Assembly (NCBI GenBank): GCA_030141605.1
Contig: JAQGDQ010000167.1
Location: forward strand, 149,877 to 213,876
Length of the DNA stretch: 64,000 nucleotides
From: Tubiluchus corallicola
Taxonomy: Eukaryota > Priapulida > Priapulimorpha > Priapulimorphida > Tubiluchidae
Direction: 5' to 3'
A program made the position numbers and the translations under genes. Shown piece after piece: positions 57,101 to 64,000 of the stretch (position 1 is the first letter of the stretch; every line of letters starts with the position of its first letter). A model generated the notes under the pieces. That model was not told the origin of the DNA. It worked only from the letters and a program-made list of their open reading frames with translations, and did no database searches.

Positions 57101-60100
57101 CCAGACTAAGATTCTCAATAGGCTAAGTTGGAGTGTCTTAAAGGACACATTTTTCTTAATTTTATTCAATTACATCACTTATAAATGTCTAAAGAACAGT
57201 ATGATTGGATAGCCGAGATTCTCTTGAATAGAACAGTGCCTAATTTATAATCATTTAGTTATGACTGTGCTCATACAGTAGCAGAAGAGTTATAGATCTC
57301 ATAAGACCTATTTTGAATGGTGCGATCCTGAAGGAGTTGATTATGCTATCTGTTTACAACTCTGCACATTGAACGATAAACGTTTTAATTATTACAGGCC
57401 TGACGGAATTGGCACCGTACTCAGTACGGAACGGGAGCAGTTCGAAGAAGTAAAAGAACGACTTCGCGTTCTCTTAGAAAATCAAATTACTCACTTCAGG
57501 TACTTAACATACGGGGGATGATTAATTCTCCACAGATGCTGCAGCGGCTGGTGATACTGAAGAAATAATATTTGATGGGTTCAAGTGCTGCACTCTTTAT
57601 CAGAGTAGTAAGATTGTTTTGAATCATTCCACTTACATCTGAGAAACTGTATTTAAAATAGCACGTAAGTAACAAAAGATAAAAGTGACAAACACTTTGT
57701 TGGAGCTCTCTATATTGATGGATCTAAAATGCAACTGTGTATTTTATCGTAAATTCTGATATCAATTTTTTTTAGGTATTGCTTTCCGTTCGGACGTCCG
57801 GAAGGAGCGCTGAAAGCGACATTATCTCTTCTTGAACGGGTGAGTACACTCACATTTATTCTACATTGATTACAGGGGACAGCTGATTTGGCCAAAAGGC
57901 TATTTACATAGGCTTTTTGTACTTTGTAAGCTGCAATCCAGCATTTAATGGCAGTTTCGGGGCCTAATTACTATAGGTGATCGTAATGCCATCTGAATTT
58001 ATATCATTATGAAGAATGATCCTCTAACTGTCTAACATGATCGTGTGTTACTTGTGCCATTGGTGTTCCTCTAGCAATCATCCAGTGTGTCTACAGCTTC
58101 CCTCAATCAACAGGTTTATGGCATTTAAACACTACAGGGCTCAGTAAATAAGTTTCTTACTTCAAAAAATCGCTTTCGCTGTTATTGCTGATGACTGTTG
58201 AAATATCACCATTGTTAAAATTGTAATGCTTCTGATTTTAAAAGTGTTTTTGTACATGTTTGTGTTCTTGACTGGCTTGTTTAGCATGTTTTTGTTTGCA
58301 CAGGTGTTAATGAAGGATATTGTCACACCTGTCCCGCCTGAGGAGGTACGTGCGGTCATCAAGAAATGCTTAGAGAACGCGGCACTCGTCAACTACACGC
58401 GCATCTCATCGTATGCCAAAATTGAAGGTAAATAAATAGTAACCACTAACTAGGCACTAAGTAGCACCATCTTAGTCTTAGAAGCTTTTCTAAAACGCCG
58501 TTATGTACTTTGGGTATAGTCCTTAGGAAGCCAGGTATCTTTAGGGAGGTGATATCAACCAGTACTAGAAGGTATCAGAAAGCTCTGAAACCATTCCGCT
58601 ATTCTTTAGTGTAATGCACCTACTACCATAGTTTAATTTCAGCAAAATTTACACAATTTAATTTTGTTGATATTTTTTACATGTCTTACCATGTTTCTGA
58701 AGAAAAATTTATGATTGAATGTTGCAAATAATATTGTCGCAACGAGATTTGTCTCATGTTTCGTGCATTGTTGCATTAGCTGCTATGCCACTGAAGTCAA
58801 TTGTGTATAAACATATCTCACAATGTATAATTTCACCTTGAAAGATGAAACTGTGCGTCAATAGCTGGTACCCATTATGCATGATAATTGTCACTGCAGG
58901 TTTAGTTGACTGTTTCTGTTTGTTCAGTTCAGCTATTCAGTCAGCGATAAAGATAAACAAAATACAACATGCTGTATTTGAGTACGAGCATCTGCTGTTC
59001 TGTCTATTTAACATGATGCTGAGGATAAATAACGAAAGCGGTTTTAGTTGCCACCTATTTAACACTGATGTCTCAGCTGCCCTGTAATGTGTTTACAATA
59101 TAACACTGCATTATGATACCTTAGCATTTAGTTCAGAGATGGAGTGAACTGGAATCATGGCAGAAAATGTAAAACCTGATTTTCTGCTTCACACTCACAT
59201 AGTAAGATCTGTAACTATAATACCTGAATATATAGTTTACAAATAAAGTAAACTAACATCATATTGGAAAATGTAAAACATAATGTTCTGTTACACACTC
59301 ACAGGGTAAGATCTGTATCTATAATACCTGAATATATAGTTTAGAAATAAAGTAAACTAACATCATATTGGAAAATGTAAAACATAATGTTCTGTTACAC
59401 ACTCACAGGGTAAGATCTGTATCTATAATACCTGAGAATATAGTTTAGAAATGAAGTAAACTAACATCATATTGGAAAATGTAAAACATAATGTTCTGTT
59501 ACACACTCACATGGTAAGATCTGTATCTATAATACCTGAATATATACTTTAGAAATGAAGTAAACTAACATCATATTGGAAAATGTAAAACATAATGTTC
59601 TGTTACACTCTCACATAGCAAGATCTGTATCTACAAATCTACTAAATTAGAAAACTAGAATCATGGTGGAAAATGTTAAACATAATGTTGCACTACACAC
59701 TTACATTGTATGATATGTATTCGTTTTCCCCAAGTCTTTAGTTAAGAGATGAAGTAAAGCAGCATCGTGACGGAAAATGTAAAACATAATGTTGCACTAC
59801 ACATTCACATTGTATGAAGTTGTGGGATGTTATTTATTGAGTGCGTTTGGTTGTTGTACTTTCAGCTTTGTTCTTGCATAACAACACTAACAGTTTATCT
59901 CATTCAAATCAGGTTTTAGCTAATTGTGTTGTTTGATGGTTTGCTTAAGTTGTAAAGAACTTTAGCACACTTTAGCACACTGCATTAATCTTAGAGAGGT
60001 GAGGGGGCTTACAGGCTGCCCTGTATCTAGTTGTTAGCATACTAACCTTACCCATATGCTTGTGCTGCTACCTGGTTTAGGATGTAAACGATCTGGACCT

Positions 60101-62694
60101 CCACTTTCTGCTCCCGCTGCTGTACCTCCGCGAGGTGATTTGTCTATCCGTCTATTTTTCATTCGGCATGACCGCATGGATTTGCATTGCACTTTGCTGC
60201 ATGGTTTCAATACCATATGCAGATTTTATGCATCTTGTTTCCGGCTTCAGTATTAGTGTTTTGGCGACATTTGTAAATGGCACTGCACGATTTTAGATAA
60301 ATGCTTAGCTAATAAATATTATTAACTGTGACACTACTTACTCGGTATCTGTTTCAATATTGCATGAACAAGTGGTTTTGAAAGAAGACGTAGAAAAAAG
60401 GCAATTTTGATAAATTCGGTGCCTTGTAAGACATTCAAATTCAAGAGGAACGTCATGCTTCGATAAAGCTCTATTTCTACCACGTACAGACCATACCAGA
60501 CAGTTCATTTCTAAAGAAATTTGTTCAGTGTAAATAAAAAAGTATTTATGTAGTTTTCTATTTGATTTTGTGTCCAATTACTGACATCTGATACTAAAAA
60601 CTTGTTTCTGAATCTGATGATCTAGTATCGTGCAATTTGATACACTTCTCTACATCGCATATTAAAGTGTGAAGGTGTAGAGTTACGTGCTACACTTGAA
60701 ACATCGCCGTTGATTTTCTACTGAATTTTCTGTAGTATGAAGTTATTATTCCTTGCCTCTGTAGTTAATGCATGATGCTTTGTAGTGTGGCAGTGTAACA
60801 TGCAATGCTATACTGAAGATTTGCATTATTACCTCTGAATGACGCTTTTGAGTCCTTAGACGAGAAATAGTTTTTTTTAATATTTTTTTACATCTGAGAA
60901 CTTGGTAGTAAGGAGAATACTGTGTCAATTTACATAGCAGACTAGTATTATAACCATTTGTTTGCAGGTAATAGTTTATTCTTTGAGGATTGCGCAACAC
61001 TATTTTACCTGTCTAACACGTTGATTGCATGCAGTTTTTGCCAATTTTGATCAAGCATTGTGCACTTATCCAACTAGTCAATTCTAAATTAAGTATCTTA
61101 GCCAGTTTAGCTTTAAATTTTTTATACGTGCTTTCATTATACTTATGTTTTGCCTCTAATGTATACTTCCTGTCCAGTTTCTGGTGTTTGTGGGTCTATG
61201 TTACTGTGTTAAAAAATTTCAAAAAGTTTCTCTTGTATTTGTATTCTTGCTGCTTTTTAGAAGAGAGAACAGGATCTCTAAAACGAAAAGGTGACTGATT
61301 AGTTTTACAACTTTGTCAGTTTGTCCATAATTTTGATTAAAATGAGTGTGTGGAGTTGTTAGGCTGTGTGTTCATATCAGCAATAGGCTTGTGTAACTTT
61401 TGGCTATATCTTGAAACGTTATACTTGCATGCATGTCATTTGTTATTCCTTTCTTGCTGATCACAAACAGTTCTGTGAAAAAGGACAAAAAAGTTTGCGC
61501 TAACATTTTTTTGTTAAAATTATGAGTCTCAATGAATTAAACTTGATTTTTATGCTATGTACTGCATCAAATTTTAACTCTCAGTCATTAATTGCTTGTT
61601 ACCAGTTGTTTTCTGCTCTAATTATGCAGCAAATCACAATTCTTACCATTTAATAAACGTTAAATGATTCTAAAAGTTTATTTGCTTACTAAATGGTAGG
61701 CTTTATAGAATTCTGTAAGCATTGTTTAAAGTTTAGCACTAAAAATGGTCTTGACCTTTTTTGACCTTTCATTTGAAAATTCACTTTAGATTTTATTTGA
61801 TAAGGGTGGCCACAAAAAAATTGTTTCAGTCTTACCTCATGAGCTCAAAAGATGTCAGTAGGGAGGGAGAAAAAAATCTTTTTAAAAGTTTTTTGAATGT
61901 TTAAAGCGGAATATTTAAAATCATTTGAAATCAAAGTTGTTTATTTCCCACTGGTTAGCAGTAATGTTTTAATTTTTTTCAATGTACGTTTTCACGTTTT
62001 GTTTTTTAGTTTTGCATTACTAAATTATCGTATAATTATCAATAATTGTGATCTCAGTTTTGTATCATGAACGTGTATGTTCTGGTAATTATGGTATGAG
62101 TGGCAACACTACCAGGCCGTTAATACACCGATTTGGCGGAAAATTCGATACTTTTTAGCTTGCAATACAATGAGCATCATACAAAACGGCAACCCTGGCC
62201 GAGAGTTAGCCGTGGAAAAAACATGGCCACGTTCTGCGTTCTGCGTTCCCCGAAAGAAGGATACTATAATAATTATTGCATTTAAGGTTTTAATTTAAGA
62301 AAATATGCTTTTATATGACTGTGTCAAGTAAGTATATGATTATTACAAAAATTATGGAATTCTGTGCTGGGTGCAAGATAAAAAAATGTTACCCGGGCAA
62401 TTAGACGGAAACAGGAGTATTTTTATTGCCAGTCTACCTTCTTTTGTCATTTTTTTGTAATTGAAACTCTGAATATCATGCAACCAATTGTTCTGTGAAT
62501 AAAATGTCTTAAATGTGTTGAAACATGATAAAAACTGTCCTCTAATGAGAACCATAATGAATGACATGATTGTGTTGCTGCTTATAGAAAGTCATGAGAT
62601 GACCGAGTCGCCAAAGAAACGACTAGAAGATCTGATGCACCTAGCTGAATTGTGTATAGATTTACTACAGCAGAATGAAGAACATCACGCTGAG
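28956..62694 (+). CDS. CADPS: CADPS/CAPS (unc-31 family) dense-core vesicle priming protein, 15 coding exons, 3' end outside window
   Basis: Joining 28988-29776, 41582-41662, 42372-42550, 43031-43139, 44901-45022, 48958-49069, 49488-49627, 51562-51737, 52158-52370, 54829-54965, 55548-55735, 57398-57499, 57776-57839, 58304-58427 and 62588-62694 gives 2643 nt, 881 codons, without a stop. The sequence matches CADPS/CADPS2 along its length: N-terminal [14 protein letters not shown], a C2 domain (about 380-505), a PH domain (about 509-606) and the start of the Munc13-related CAPS/MUN region. Family knowledge: the PH domain binds PI(4,5)P2 on the plasma membrane and the MUN region engages SNAREs to prime dense-core vesicles for Ca2+-triggered release in neurons and endocrine cells. 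The ATG is preceded 24 nt upstream by an in-frame TAG, supporting the start. Full-length relatives exceed 1300 residues, so the last third lies to the right. Confidence 0.97.
32141..32242 (+). repeat. (CATA)n tetranucleotide microsatellite
   Basis: About 90 bp of catacatacata repeats followed by (TA)n to 32242. Simple repeat in CADPS intron 1. Confidence 0.95.
33264..33843 (+). mobile_element. foldback MITE family A, full-length copy with long inverted arms
   Basis: About 580 bp. The two halves are inverted repeats of each other (roughly 33270-33548 against 33556-33835), meeting at a palindromic centre near cacgtcacgtg. Outer ends: ttttcacagttccagc and its counterpart gctggaactgtgaaaa. Internal blocks recur in the shorter copies at 1533 and 16828, which retain mainly one arm. 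No coding capacity; likely mobilised by an unseen transposase. Confidence 0.85.
33930..34320. promoter_or_regulatory. CpG-rich island in CADPS intron 1, possible enhancer or alternative promoter
   Basis: About 390 bp with far more CpG than the surrounding intron (tcggattcccgactgtcgga, gttacgtcgacagctc), plus TAAT-type sites (gaattaattc). A 123-codon open frame crosses it (33946-34317), but I recognise no domain in it. The function is inferred from composition only. Confidence 0.3.
34367..34595 (-). mobile_element. tRNA-derived SINE, copy 1
   Basis: On the minus strand the element starts gggtgacgtagctcaatggt (A-box-like) and has cgttcagttccc about 30 nt later (B-box-like), followed by a non-tRNA body. 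The body matches the next copy at 34609-34817 (blocks gggcacttatttctaa and cgaagaaccagcg). This is the usual layout of a tRNA-derived SINE inserted on the minus strand. Confidence 0.7.
34609..34817 (-). mobile_element. tRNA-derived SINE, copy 2 (tandem with copy 1)
   Basis: Same strand and structure as the copy just to its left: tRNA-like head with gtatagctcagtggtc and gagttcagttcg, then the shared body. The head is more decayed. The two copies lie 13 bp apart, so a tandem insertion or a dimeric element is likely. Confidence 0.65.
35290..36344 (+). mobile_element. possible hAT-like element with nested tRNA-like SINE
   Basis: The left end aggggcggattaaaggt and the right end complementary to aagggcggattaaacgt form imperfect inverted repeats about 1 kb apart, with a further shared aaggctat just inside. 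Inside, 35365-35430 has tRNA-like A and B boxes (ggtcgtgagttcgatactgc). No clear 8-bp target duplication, and no transposase frame is visible. Confidence 0.45.
35602..35645 (+). repeat. (ATT)n microsatellite
   Basis: About 14 tandem ATT units followed by looser TTA/ATC repeats. Simple repeat inside the hAT-like segment. Confidence 0.95.
37100..37467 (+). mobile_element. inverted-repeat MITE family D, copy 1
   Basis: The left end tggtcgtccaaaaaaactgt and the right end complementary to agggcgcccagagaaaaaac form imperfect inverted repeats. The body shares tttctcctct, tatagatttccctcca-type and cttttgcaaa blocks with 55051-55463. About 367 bp, no coding sequence. Confidence 0.65.
37650..37940. 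promoter_or_regulatory. homeodomain-site-rich segment in CADPS intron 1, possible enhancer
   Basis: Dense TAAT/ATTA and ATCGATT-type sites (cctaattaattctttt, gtgatcgattagcatg, atcgattgattttcgatc) in a stretch with more CpG than its surroundings. This is typical of conserved neural enhancers, but the function is inferred and would need conservation data. Confidence 0.3.
37980..38300 (+). repeat. minisatellite, units of about 35-45 bp
   Basis: About eight irregular copies of a unit built on 'cacctccaggct', 'cagttgattgga' and 'ccatcagggg', ending at 38297. Unit length varies through small deletions. No coding context. Confidence 0.85.
38600..38705 (+). repeat. GAT/AAT-rich simple repeat
   Basis: A run of gatgat and gataatgatgat units. 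Simple sequence in CADPS intron 1. Confidence 0.9.
38835..39200 (+). repeat. 46-bp minisatellite, eight units
   Basis: Successive starts of gatgtattctg at 38840, 38886, 38932 and 38978 give a 46-bp period that continues to about 39200. Each unit contains 'tatcacaaccatcacaagta' or a close variant. The period is regular with little length variation. Confidence 0.92.
41363..41446. repeat. head-to-head tRNA-like relic with B boxes on both strands
   Basis: ggatttgaacc at 41363-41373 is the complement of ggttcaaatcc at 41436-41446; both fit the Pol III B-box. On the minus strand a 5-bp anticodon-like stem (cctca/tgagg region) with a 7-nt loop and a good T-arm can be drawn, but the acceptor ends do not pair, so a working tRNA is unlikely. 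It lies about 135 nt upstream of CADPS exon 2. Confidence 0.5.
41582..41662 (+). CDS. CADPS: CADPS coding exon 2, ends at a GC donor
   Basis: 81 nt after TTTCAG, phase 0 at both ends, encoding [20 protein letters not shown] and then TVEALIK. It matches the family segment [16 protein letters not shown]. The exon must end at AAG|GCAAGG: no GT lies within reach that preserves the frame, and the site agrees with the known GC-AG donor consensus. Confidence 0.93.
41663..42371. other. CADPS intron 2 (GC-AG)
   Basis: 709 nt, GC at the donor and TTTCAG at the acceptor. AT-rich, no repeat copy recognised. Confidence 0.7.
42372..42550 (+). CDS. CADPS: CADPS coding exon 3
   Basis: 179 nt, phase 0 to phase 2, donor GTATAG. 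It encodes [20 protein letters not shown], then [20 protein letters not shown], both strongly conserved in CADPS, followed by a variable segment with [18 protein letters not shown]. Confidence 0.95.
43031..43139 (+). CDS. CADPS: CADPS coding exon 4, ends at a GC donor
   Basis: 109 nt after TTTCTAG, phase 2 to phase 0. It encodes a variable Ser/Gln/Glu-rich linker and then [14 protein letters not shown], the conserved entry to the C2 domain. The next exon continues VVVMEV, exactly as in other CADPS proteins, so the exon must end at GAG|GCACGT. Using the nearby GT (43144) would introduce a stop in exon 5. Confidence 0.9.
43226..43280 (+). other. possible frame-shifting (poison) cassette exon in CADPS intron 4
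   Basis: 55 bp between an acceptor-like TTGCAG and a strong donor-like ACAGA|GTAAGC, with higher GC than its surroundings. Inclusion after exon 4 gives a stop within a few codons, so it could switch the gene off by nonsense-mediated decay. There is no homology support; it may be a cryptic exon or chance. Confidence 0.2.
43471..44164 (+). mobile_element. inverted-repeat element ending in the CACCCTGTA motif, copy 1
   Basis: The left end tatacagagggttgcaaaag and the right end complementary to tatacagggtgttccaaaag form a 20-bp terminal inverted repeat with three mismatches, both starting at TA as in Tc1/mariner-type insertions. About 694 bp, no transposase frame. It lies in CADPS intron 4. Confidence 0.7.
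44493..44846 (+). mobile_element. inverted-repeat element ending in the CACCCTGTA motif, copy 2
   Basis: The left end tatacctggtgtttcaaaag and the right end complementary to tgtacagggtgtttgaaaaa form related inverted termini. About 354 bp. It is probably another member of the group at 43471, since the ends match but the bodies do not obviously align. Confidence 0.55.
44901..45022 (+). CDS. CADPS: CADPS coding exon 5 (C2 domain)
   Basis: 122 nt after TATTTCAG, phase 0 to phase 2, donor GTAATT. It encodes [20 protein letters not shown] and [20 protein letters not shown], the first strands of the CADPS C2 domain, nearly identical to relatives. Confidence 0.96.
46407..46490 (+). repeat. (TTG)n trinucleotide repeat
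   Basis: About 80 bp of TTG units interrupted by CTG and CTA. Translations of it are low-complexity artefacts. Confidence 0.93.
46727..46785 (+). repeat. (TA)n dinucleotide repeat
   Basis: About 29 uninterrupted TA units, self-complementary and able to extrude a cruciform. Confidence 0.97.
47580..47880. promoter_or_regulatory. CpG-rich segment in CADPS intron 5, possible enhancer
   Basis: About 300 bp clearly richer in CpG and GC than the rest of the intron, with an E-box (gtcaccacgtgtc), gagctaatcatcc and gcaaatgcgcc. An open frame crosses it, but no domain is recognisable. Regulatory role inferred from composition only. Confidence 0.3.
48958..49069 (+). CDS. CADPS: CADPS coding exon 6 (C2 domain)
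   Basis: 112 nt after TTTTTTCAG, phase 2 to phase 0, donor GTAAGA. It encodes [20 protein letters not shown] and [18 protein letters not shown], matching family C2 sequence around W-x-T-Q-G-D-F. Confidence 0.96.
49488..49627 (+). CDS. CADPS: CADPS coding exon 7 (end of C2 domain)
   Basis: 140 nt after TTCTTAG, phase 0 to phase 2, donor GTAAGC. It encodes [20 protein letters not shown], then [20 protein letters not shown] and the first residues of the PH domain. Confidence 0.96.
49628..51561. other. CADPS intron 7
   Basis: 1.9 kb of AT-rich intron with a palindromic (TA)n pair at 49972-50010. No repeat family or exon-like segment recognised. Confidence 0.5.
51562..51737 (+). CDS. CADPS: CADPS coding exon 8 (PH domain)
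   Basis: 176 nt after TTTATAG, phase 2 to phase 1. It encodes [20 protein letters not shown], then [20 protein letters not shown] and [19 protein letters not shown]. The basic W-K-K-W-K-K-R-Y-F loop is the phosphoinositide-binding strand pair of the CADPS PH domain. Confidence 0.97.
52158..52370 (+). CDS. CADPS: CADPS coding exon 9 (end of PH domain)
   Basis: 213 nt after TACATAG, phase 1 to phase 1, donor GTAAAA. It encodes [20 protein letters not shown], then [20 protein letters not shown] with the C-terminal PH helix around Trp600, and an Ala/Gln-rich linker ([20 protein letters not shown]). Confidence 0.96.
53199..53649 (+). mobile_element. hAT-type non-autonomous transposon with 8-bp target duplication
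   Basis: 451 bp starting caggggtgtgcaaatta and ending taaacgttt-free right end ttgcacacccctg, so the termini are inverted repeats (caggggtgtgcaaa on both sides). gccgggcc and ggcgggccgc lie just inside. It is flanked by the exact 8-bp duplication atctagat (53191-53198 and 53650-53657), diagnostic of hAT elements. No transposase. Confidence 0.93.
53930..54235. promoter_or_regulatory. CpG/TAAT-rich segment in CADPS intron 9, possible enhancer
   Basis: Contains many homeodomain-type sites (tgtttaatttgcc, attagtaattgat, gcaattaatctg) and more CpG than nearby intron, with a (CTG)12 run in the middle. A regulatory role is inferred. Confidence 0.3.
54072..54107 (+). repeat. (CTG)12 trinucleotide repeat
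   Basis: Twelve uninterrupted CTG units in CADPS intron 9. This repeat type is prone to length change. Confidence 0.97.
54240..54400 (+). repeat. GATGAT/GACGAT simple repeat
   Basis: About 160 bp of imperfect ATGATG, ACGATG and ATAATG units. Frames across it are low-complexity artefacts. Confidence 0.9.
54829..54965 (+). CDS. CADPS: CADPS coding exon 10
   Basis: 137 nt after TCTAACAG, phase 1 to phase 0, donor GTGAGT. It encodes [20 protein letters not shown], then [20 protein letters not shown] and DPFCSL, matching the conserved [12 protein letters not shown] and LTLD.RLND segments at the start of the CAPS homology region. Confidence 0.96.
55051..55463 (+). mobile_element. inverted-repeat MITE family D, copy 2
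   Basis: The left end tgtacaggatcgtcagacaa and the right end complementary to ctacagggtcgtccagaaaa are inverted repeats. The body aligns with 37100-37467 (blocks gttctcctctttcc, tagatttccctcca, gtctcttttgcaaatgc). It lies in CADPS intron 10; no coding sequence. Confidence 0.7.
55548..55735 (+). CDS. CADPS: CADPS coding exon 11
   Basis: 188 nt after TGTATAG, phase 0 to phase 2, donor GTGAGA. It encodes [40 protein letters not shown] and [20 protein letters not shown]; one of the most conserved stretches of CADPS. Confidence 0.97.
55827..57000. repeat. long imperfect inverted repeat in CADPS intron 11
   Basis: About 210 bases at 55827-56036 are the imperfect reverse complement of about 245 bases at 56757-57000, including gtctggatagttgaaatttt, acaagtgatactg and cactgcagtt in the same order. 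A 720-bp loop separates the arms. The transcript could fold into a long hairpin. It may be a decayed inverted-repeat transposon; no coding sequence is seen. Confidence 0.8.
57398..57499 (+). CDS. CADPS: CADPS coding exon 12
   Basis: 102 nt after ATTACAG, phase 2 to phase 2, donor GTACTT. It encodes [20 protein letters not shown] and [15 protein letters not shown], nearly identical to relatives. Confidence 0.97.
57776..57839 (+). CDS. CADPS: CADPS coding exon 13
   Basis: 64 nt after TTTTTTTTAG, phase 2 to phase 0, donor GTGAGT. It encodes [20 protein letters not shown], invariant across CADPS proteins. Confidence 0.97.
58304..58427 (+). CDS. CADPS: CADPS coding exon 14
   Basis: 124 nt after TTGCACAG, phase 0 to phase 1, donor GTAAAT. 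It encodes [20 protein letters not shown], then [20 protein letters not shown] and E. In vertebrates the sequence after YAKIE is alternatively spliced, which fits the candidate cassette exons in the next intron. Confidence 0.97.
59130..59820 (+). repeat. 104-bp minisatellite, six to seven units
   Basis: Starts of gtaagatct at 59306, 59410 and 59514 and of its variant gcaagatct at 59618 give an exact 104-bp period; a 94-bp unit precedes (59212) and decayed units follow to about 59820. Each unit contains 'catcatattggaaaatgtaa' and 'cataatgttctgttacac'. Confidence 0.95.
60081..60134 (+). CDS. CADPS: candidate alternative CADPS exon, 54 nt
   Basis: 54 bp between TGGTTTAG and donor GAG|GTGATT, phase 1 to phase 1, so it can be included or skipped without changing frame. 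It encodes [17 protein letters not shown] after the shared glycine codon. It is GC-rich, unlike its surroundings, and sits where vertebrate CADPS has variable, alternatively spliced sequence. No residue-level homology can be claimed. Confidence 0.5.
61261..61290 (+). CDS. CADPS: candidate CADPS microexon, 30 nt
   Basis: 30 bp after a strong pyrimidine tract ending TGCTTTTTAG, donor AAG|GTGACT, phase 1 to phase 1. It would insert [10 protein letters not shown] between exons 14 and 15. Its size, frame preservation and upstream pyrimidine tract fit neural microexons, which are known in secretory-machinery genes. Only transcript reads can confirm it. Confidence 0.5.
61795..61970 (-). repeat. dispersed repeat family E, copy 3 (inverted)
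   Basis: The reverse complement of this segment matches 13467-13680 and 1-170, including the order ttgatttcaaatgatttt, tccctccctactgacat and gagctcatgaggtaaga. Confidence 0.65.
62588..62694 (+). CDS. CADPS: CADPS coding exon 15 (last in window)
   Basis: 107 nt after TTATAG, phase 1 to phase 0, donor GTGTGT. It encodes [20 protein letters not shown] and [16 protein letters not shown], matching the [15 protein letters not shown] motif of the CAPS/MUN region. The next exon, expected to hold the conserved F-A-W-W segment, is not found before position 64000. Confidence 0.96.
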
Positions 62695-64000
62695 GTGTGT
62701 TACTGCATTGTTTGTTACTTTTTAGACTTGGAATAATGACTGGAACGTCATTGTCTCCTTGCTAGAACAATGCAGCATTGTTGGAATAGCAGAATCTAGC
62801 ATTGTGCCAATATAATTATCATTTGCGATTGTAGAACAAAGTTCCATTGTTCCATAGTTTGTTGTTAAAAATAATTTGTAGTGGTTATTACTGCTTGGCT
62901 TAGTTCCAAATGGATATTTTGTGCAGAATTTCAATGCGTTTAATACAGAGTGCATAGATGCAGCGCTTGGAATTGAATGCTGTGTCTATGTAAAGTTAAA
63001 AATTGAACAGTGTAGGAGTGCTGTACCAGCTCAATTTTGAGATTACTTTATGTGCGTCTTATTTTTATCTTGCAATTAACTTATCCCCATTGTAGTTCAC
63101 TGCTCCTAAAGCATTGTCGACATACAAGTCCCTTGAACTTGAAAAGTAACCGGGACTTCAGAAAGAAGCTGCTAACTTGATTCTAGCGGCTTCGCTTATT
63201 TCAAAGTTGCAGTCAGACATCGGAAAACGGAATGAAGTCGTCACATTTTTTTACTTTATATTTTGTTAATTGAACTGTGTTAAGTTGAAGTGGCTACCTG
63301 AAGCTCCTGAATTCTAGGATACCAAGTATAATAGTTTTGAGTGTGGTTTAACTTACTTTTCTGGCAGCAGGTGGCACTGGTGTTGTATGAGCTGCCAGCA
63401 GCTGTTAGGTGTGGGCATTATGTCGGTGTGCTGCTTTTCTCTTTCTCTTTGTGCACTACTAGATGTATTCAATGTAAAACCATCACCTCATAATAACAGT
63501 GTAACCATTCATTTAAAATCGTTGTTGTCAATATTACCATGGTGATTTCGCAGCAACACACAGTTTATGGTTTTGCCTATCGCAGCTATTGCAATACGAT
63601 GCCGAGTTGTACATTAAGTGGTTTTGAATTAAATTACCGGGTACCGCAAATGAATTTTGCTCGTTTAGCGTTTCACATTCTTGTACAATTTTTTAAACCC
63701 AAAATATTAATGTGATACATTTTGGATGTAATCACCAGGGCTGATCTGTGTGTGGGAAAAAAGGGTGCAGCCAACAGCCACTTGTGCCTTTTAACTTGAA
63801 AGTCTGTGGGATTTGAGGTGAATCCTTAGTTTTGCTGATTTTAGCTGGTTCATTTTAATTGTTAAAATTGATGTTTTTTAAATTTTTGCAAAAGTAGTTC
63901 TCTTTTGGGAGTGGCTGCCCTTCAACTCTCCACAGGTCAGCCCCAAATCAGAATGATTTTATACCAGCTGCATTGTTGCTGCCATTGTTGTGCATTTGTG
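62695..64000. other. CADPS intron 15 (continues past window)
   Basis: AT-rich intron. I searched for the following conserved CADPS segment and did not find it; no repeat family of the window recurs here. Confidence 0.6.

Larger units (their letters stand above)
58428..62587. other. CADPS intron 14 (4.2 kb) with candidate cassette exons
   Basis: Holds a 104-bp minisatellite (59130-59820), candidate cassette exons at 60081 and 61261, and an inverted copy of repeat family E (61795). The rest is AT-rich with no recognised feature. Confidence 0.65.

Overview
This is animal nuclear DNA: AT-rich, with long introns and many small transposon relics, carrying the 5' parts of two large, highly conserved genes arranged head to head. 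I rebuilt both from splice sites, reading phase and recognised protein motifs. The codon phase closes across all 20 coding exons of the left gene and all 15 constitutive exons of the right gene. The left gene looks like the single invertebrate counterpart of vertebrate KMT2E and SETD5, and the right gene like the counterpart of CADPS and CADPS2, so a non-vertebrate bilaterian is most likely. I cannot name the species.

Positions 1-19300, minus strand: a KMT2E/MLL5-type chromatin regulator. A non-coding first exon probably starts in a compact promoter near 19230-19280 (GC box, RFX-type X-box, CRE-like site, CCAAT). Translation starts at 18237, and 20 coding exons run down to 343, giving 1272 codons. 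They contain an intact PHD finger (residues 160-202), a divergent SET domain that lacks the usual Asn-His pair, and a long basic, serine-rich tail. The last exon ends at a splice donor, so the gene continues off the left edge.

Positions 19300-28955: about 10 kb between the two genes, with repeats, a decayed non-LTR reverse transcriptase, a (CT)n(CA)n tract, and three weak candidate exons of unknown genes (24097-24246 plus, 24456-24541 minus, 27031-27070 plus).

Positions 28956-64000, plus strand: CADPS/CAPS (unc-31 family), which primes dense-core vesicles for regulated secretion. Fifteen constitutive coding exons give 881 codons: the N-terminal region, the C2 domain, the PH domain and the start of the Munc13-like (MUN/CAPS) region. 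The gene continues off the right edge. Two introns need GC-AG splicing, and two small phase-1 cassette exons (54 and 30 nt) are predicted in the 4.2-kb intron 14. The 11.8-kb first intron and other introns carry minisatellites, hAT-type and other inverted-repeat elements, tRNA-derived SINEs and several CpG- and TAAT-rich islands that could be enhancers.

The two proteins do not act in one pathway. Their linkage is of interest because, from memory, human KMT2E and CADPS2 both lie on 7q while SETD5 and CADPS both lie on 3p, so this window may preserve the arrangement before duplication. I see no bacterial-style system, CRISPR array or operon.
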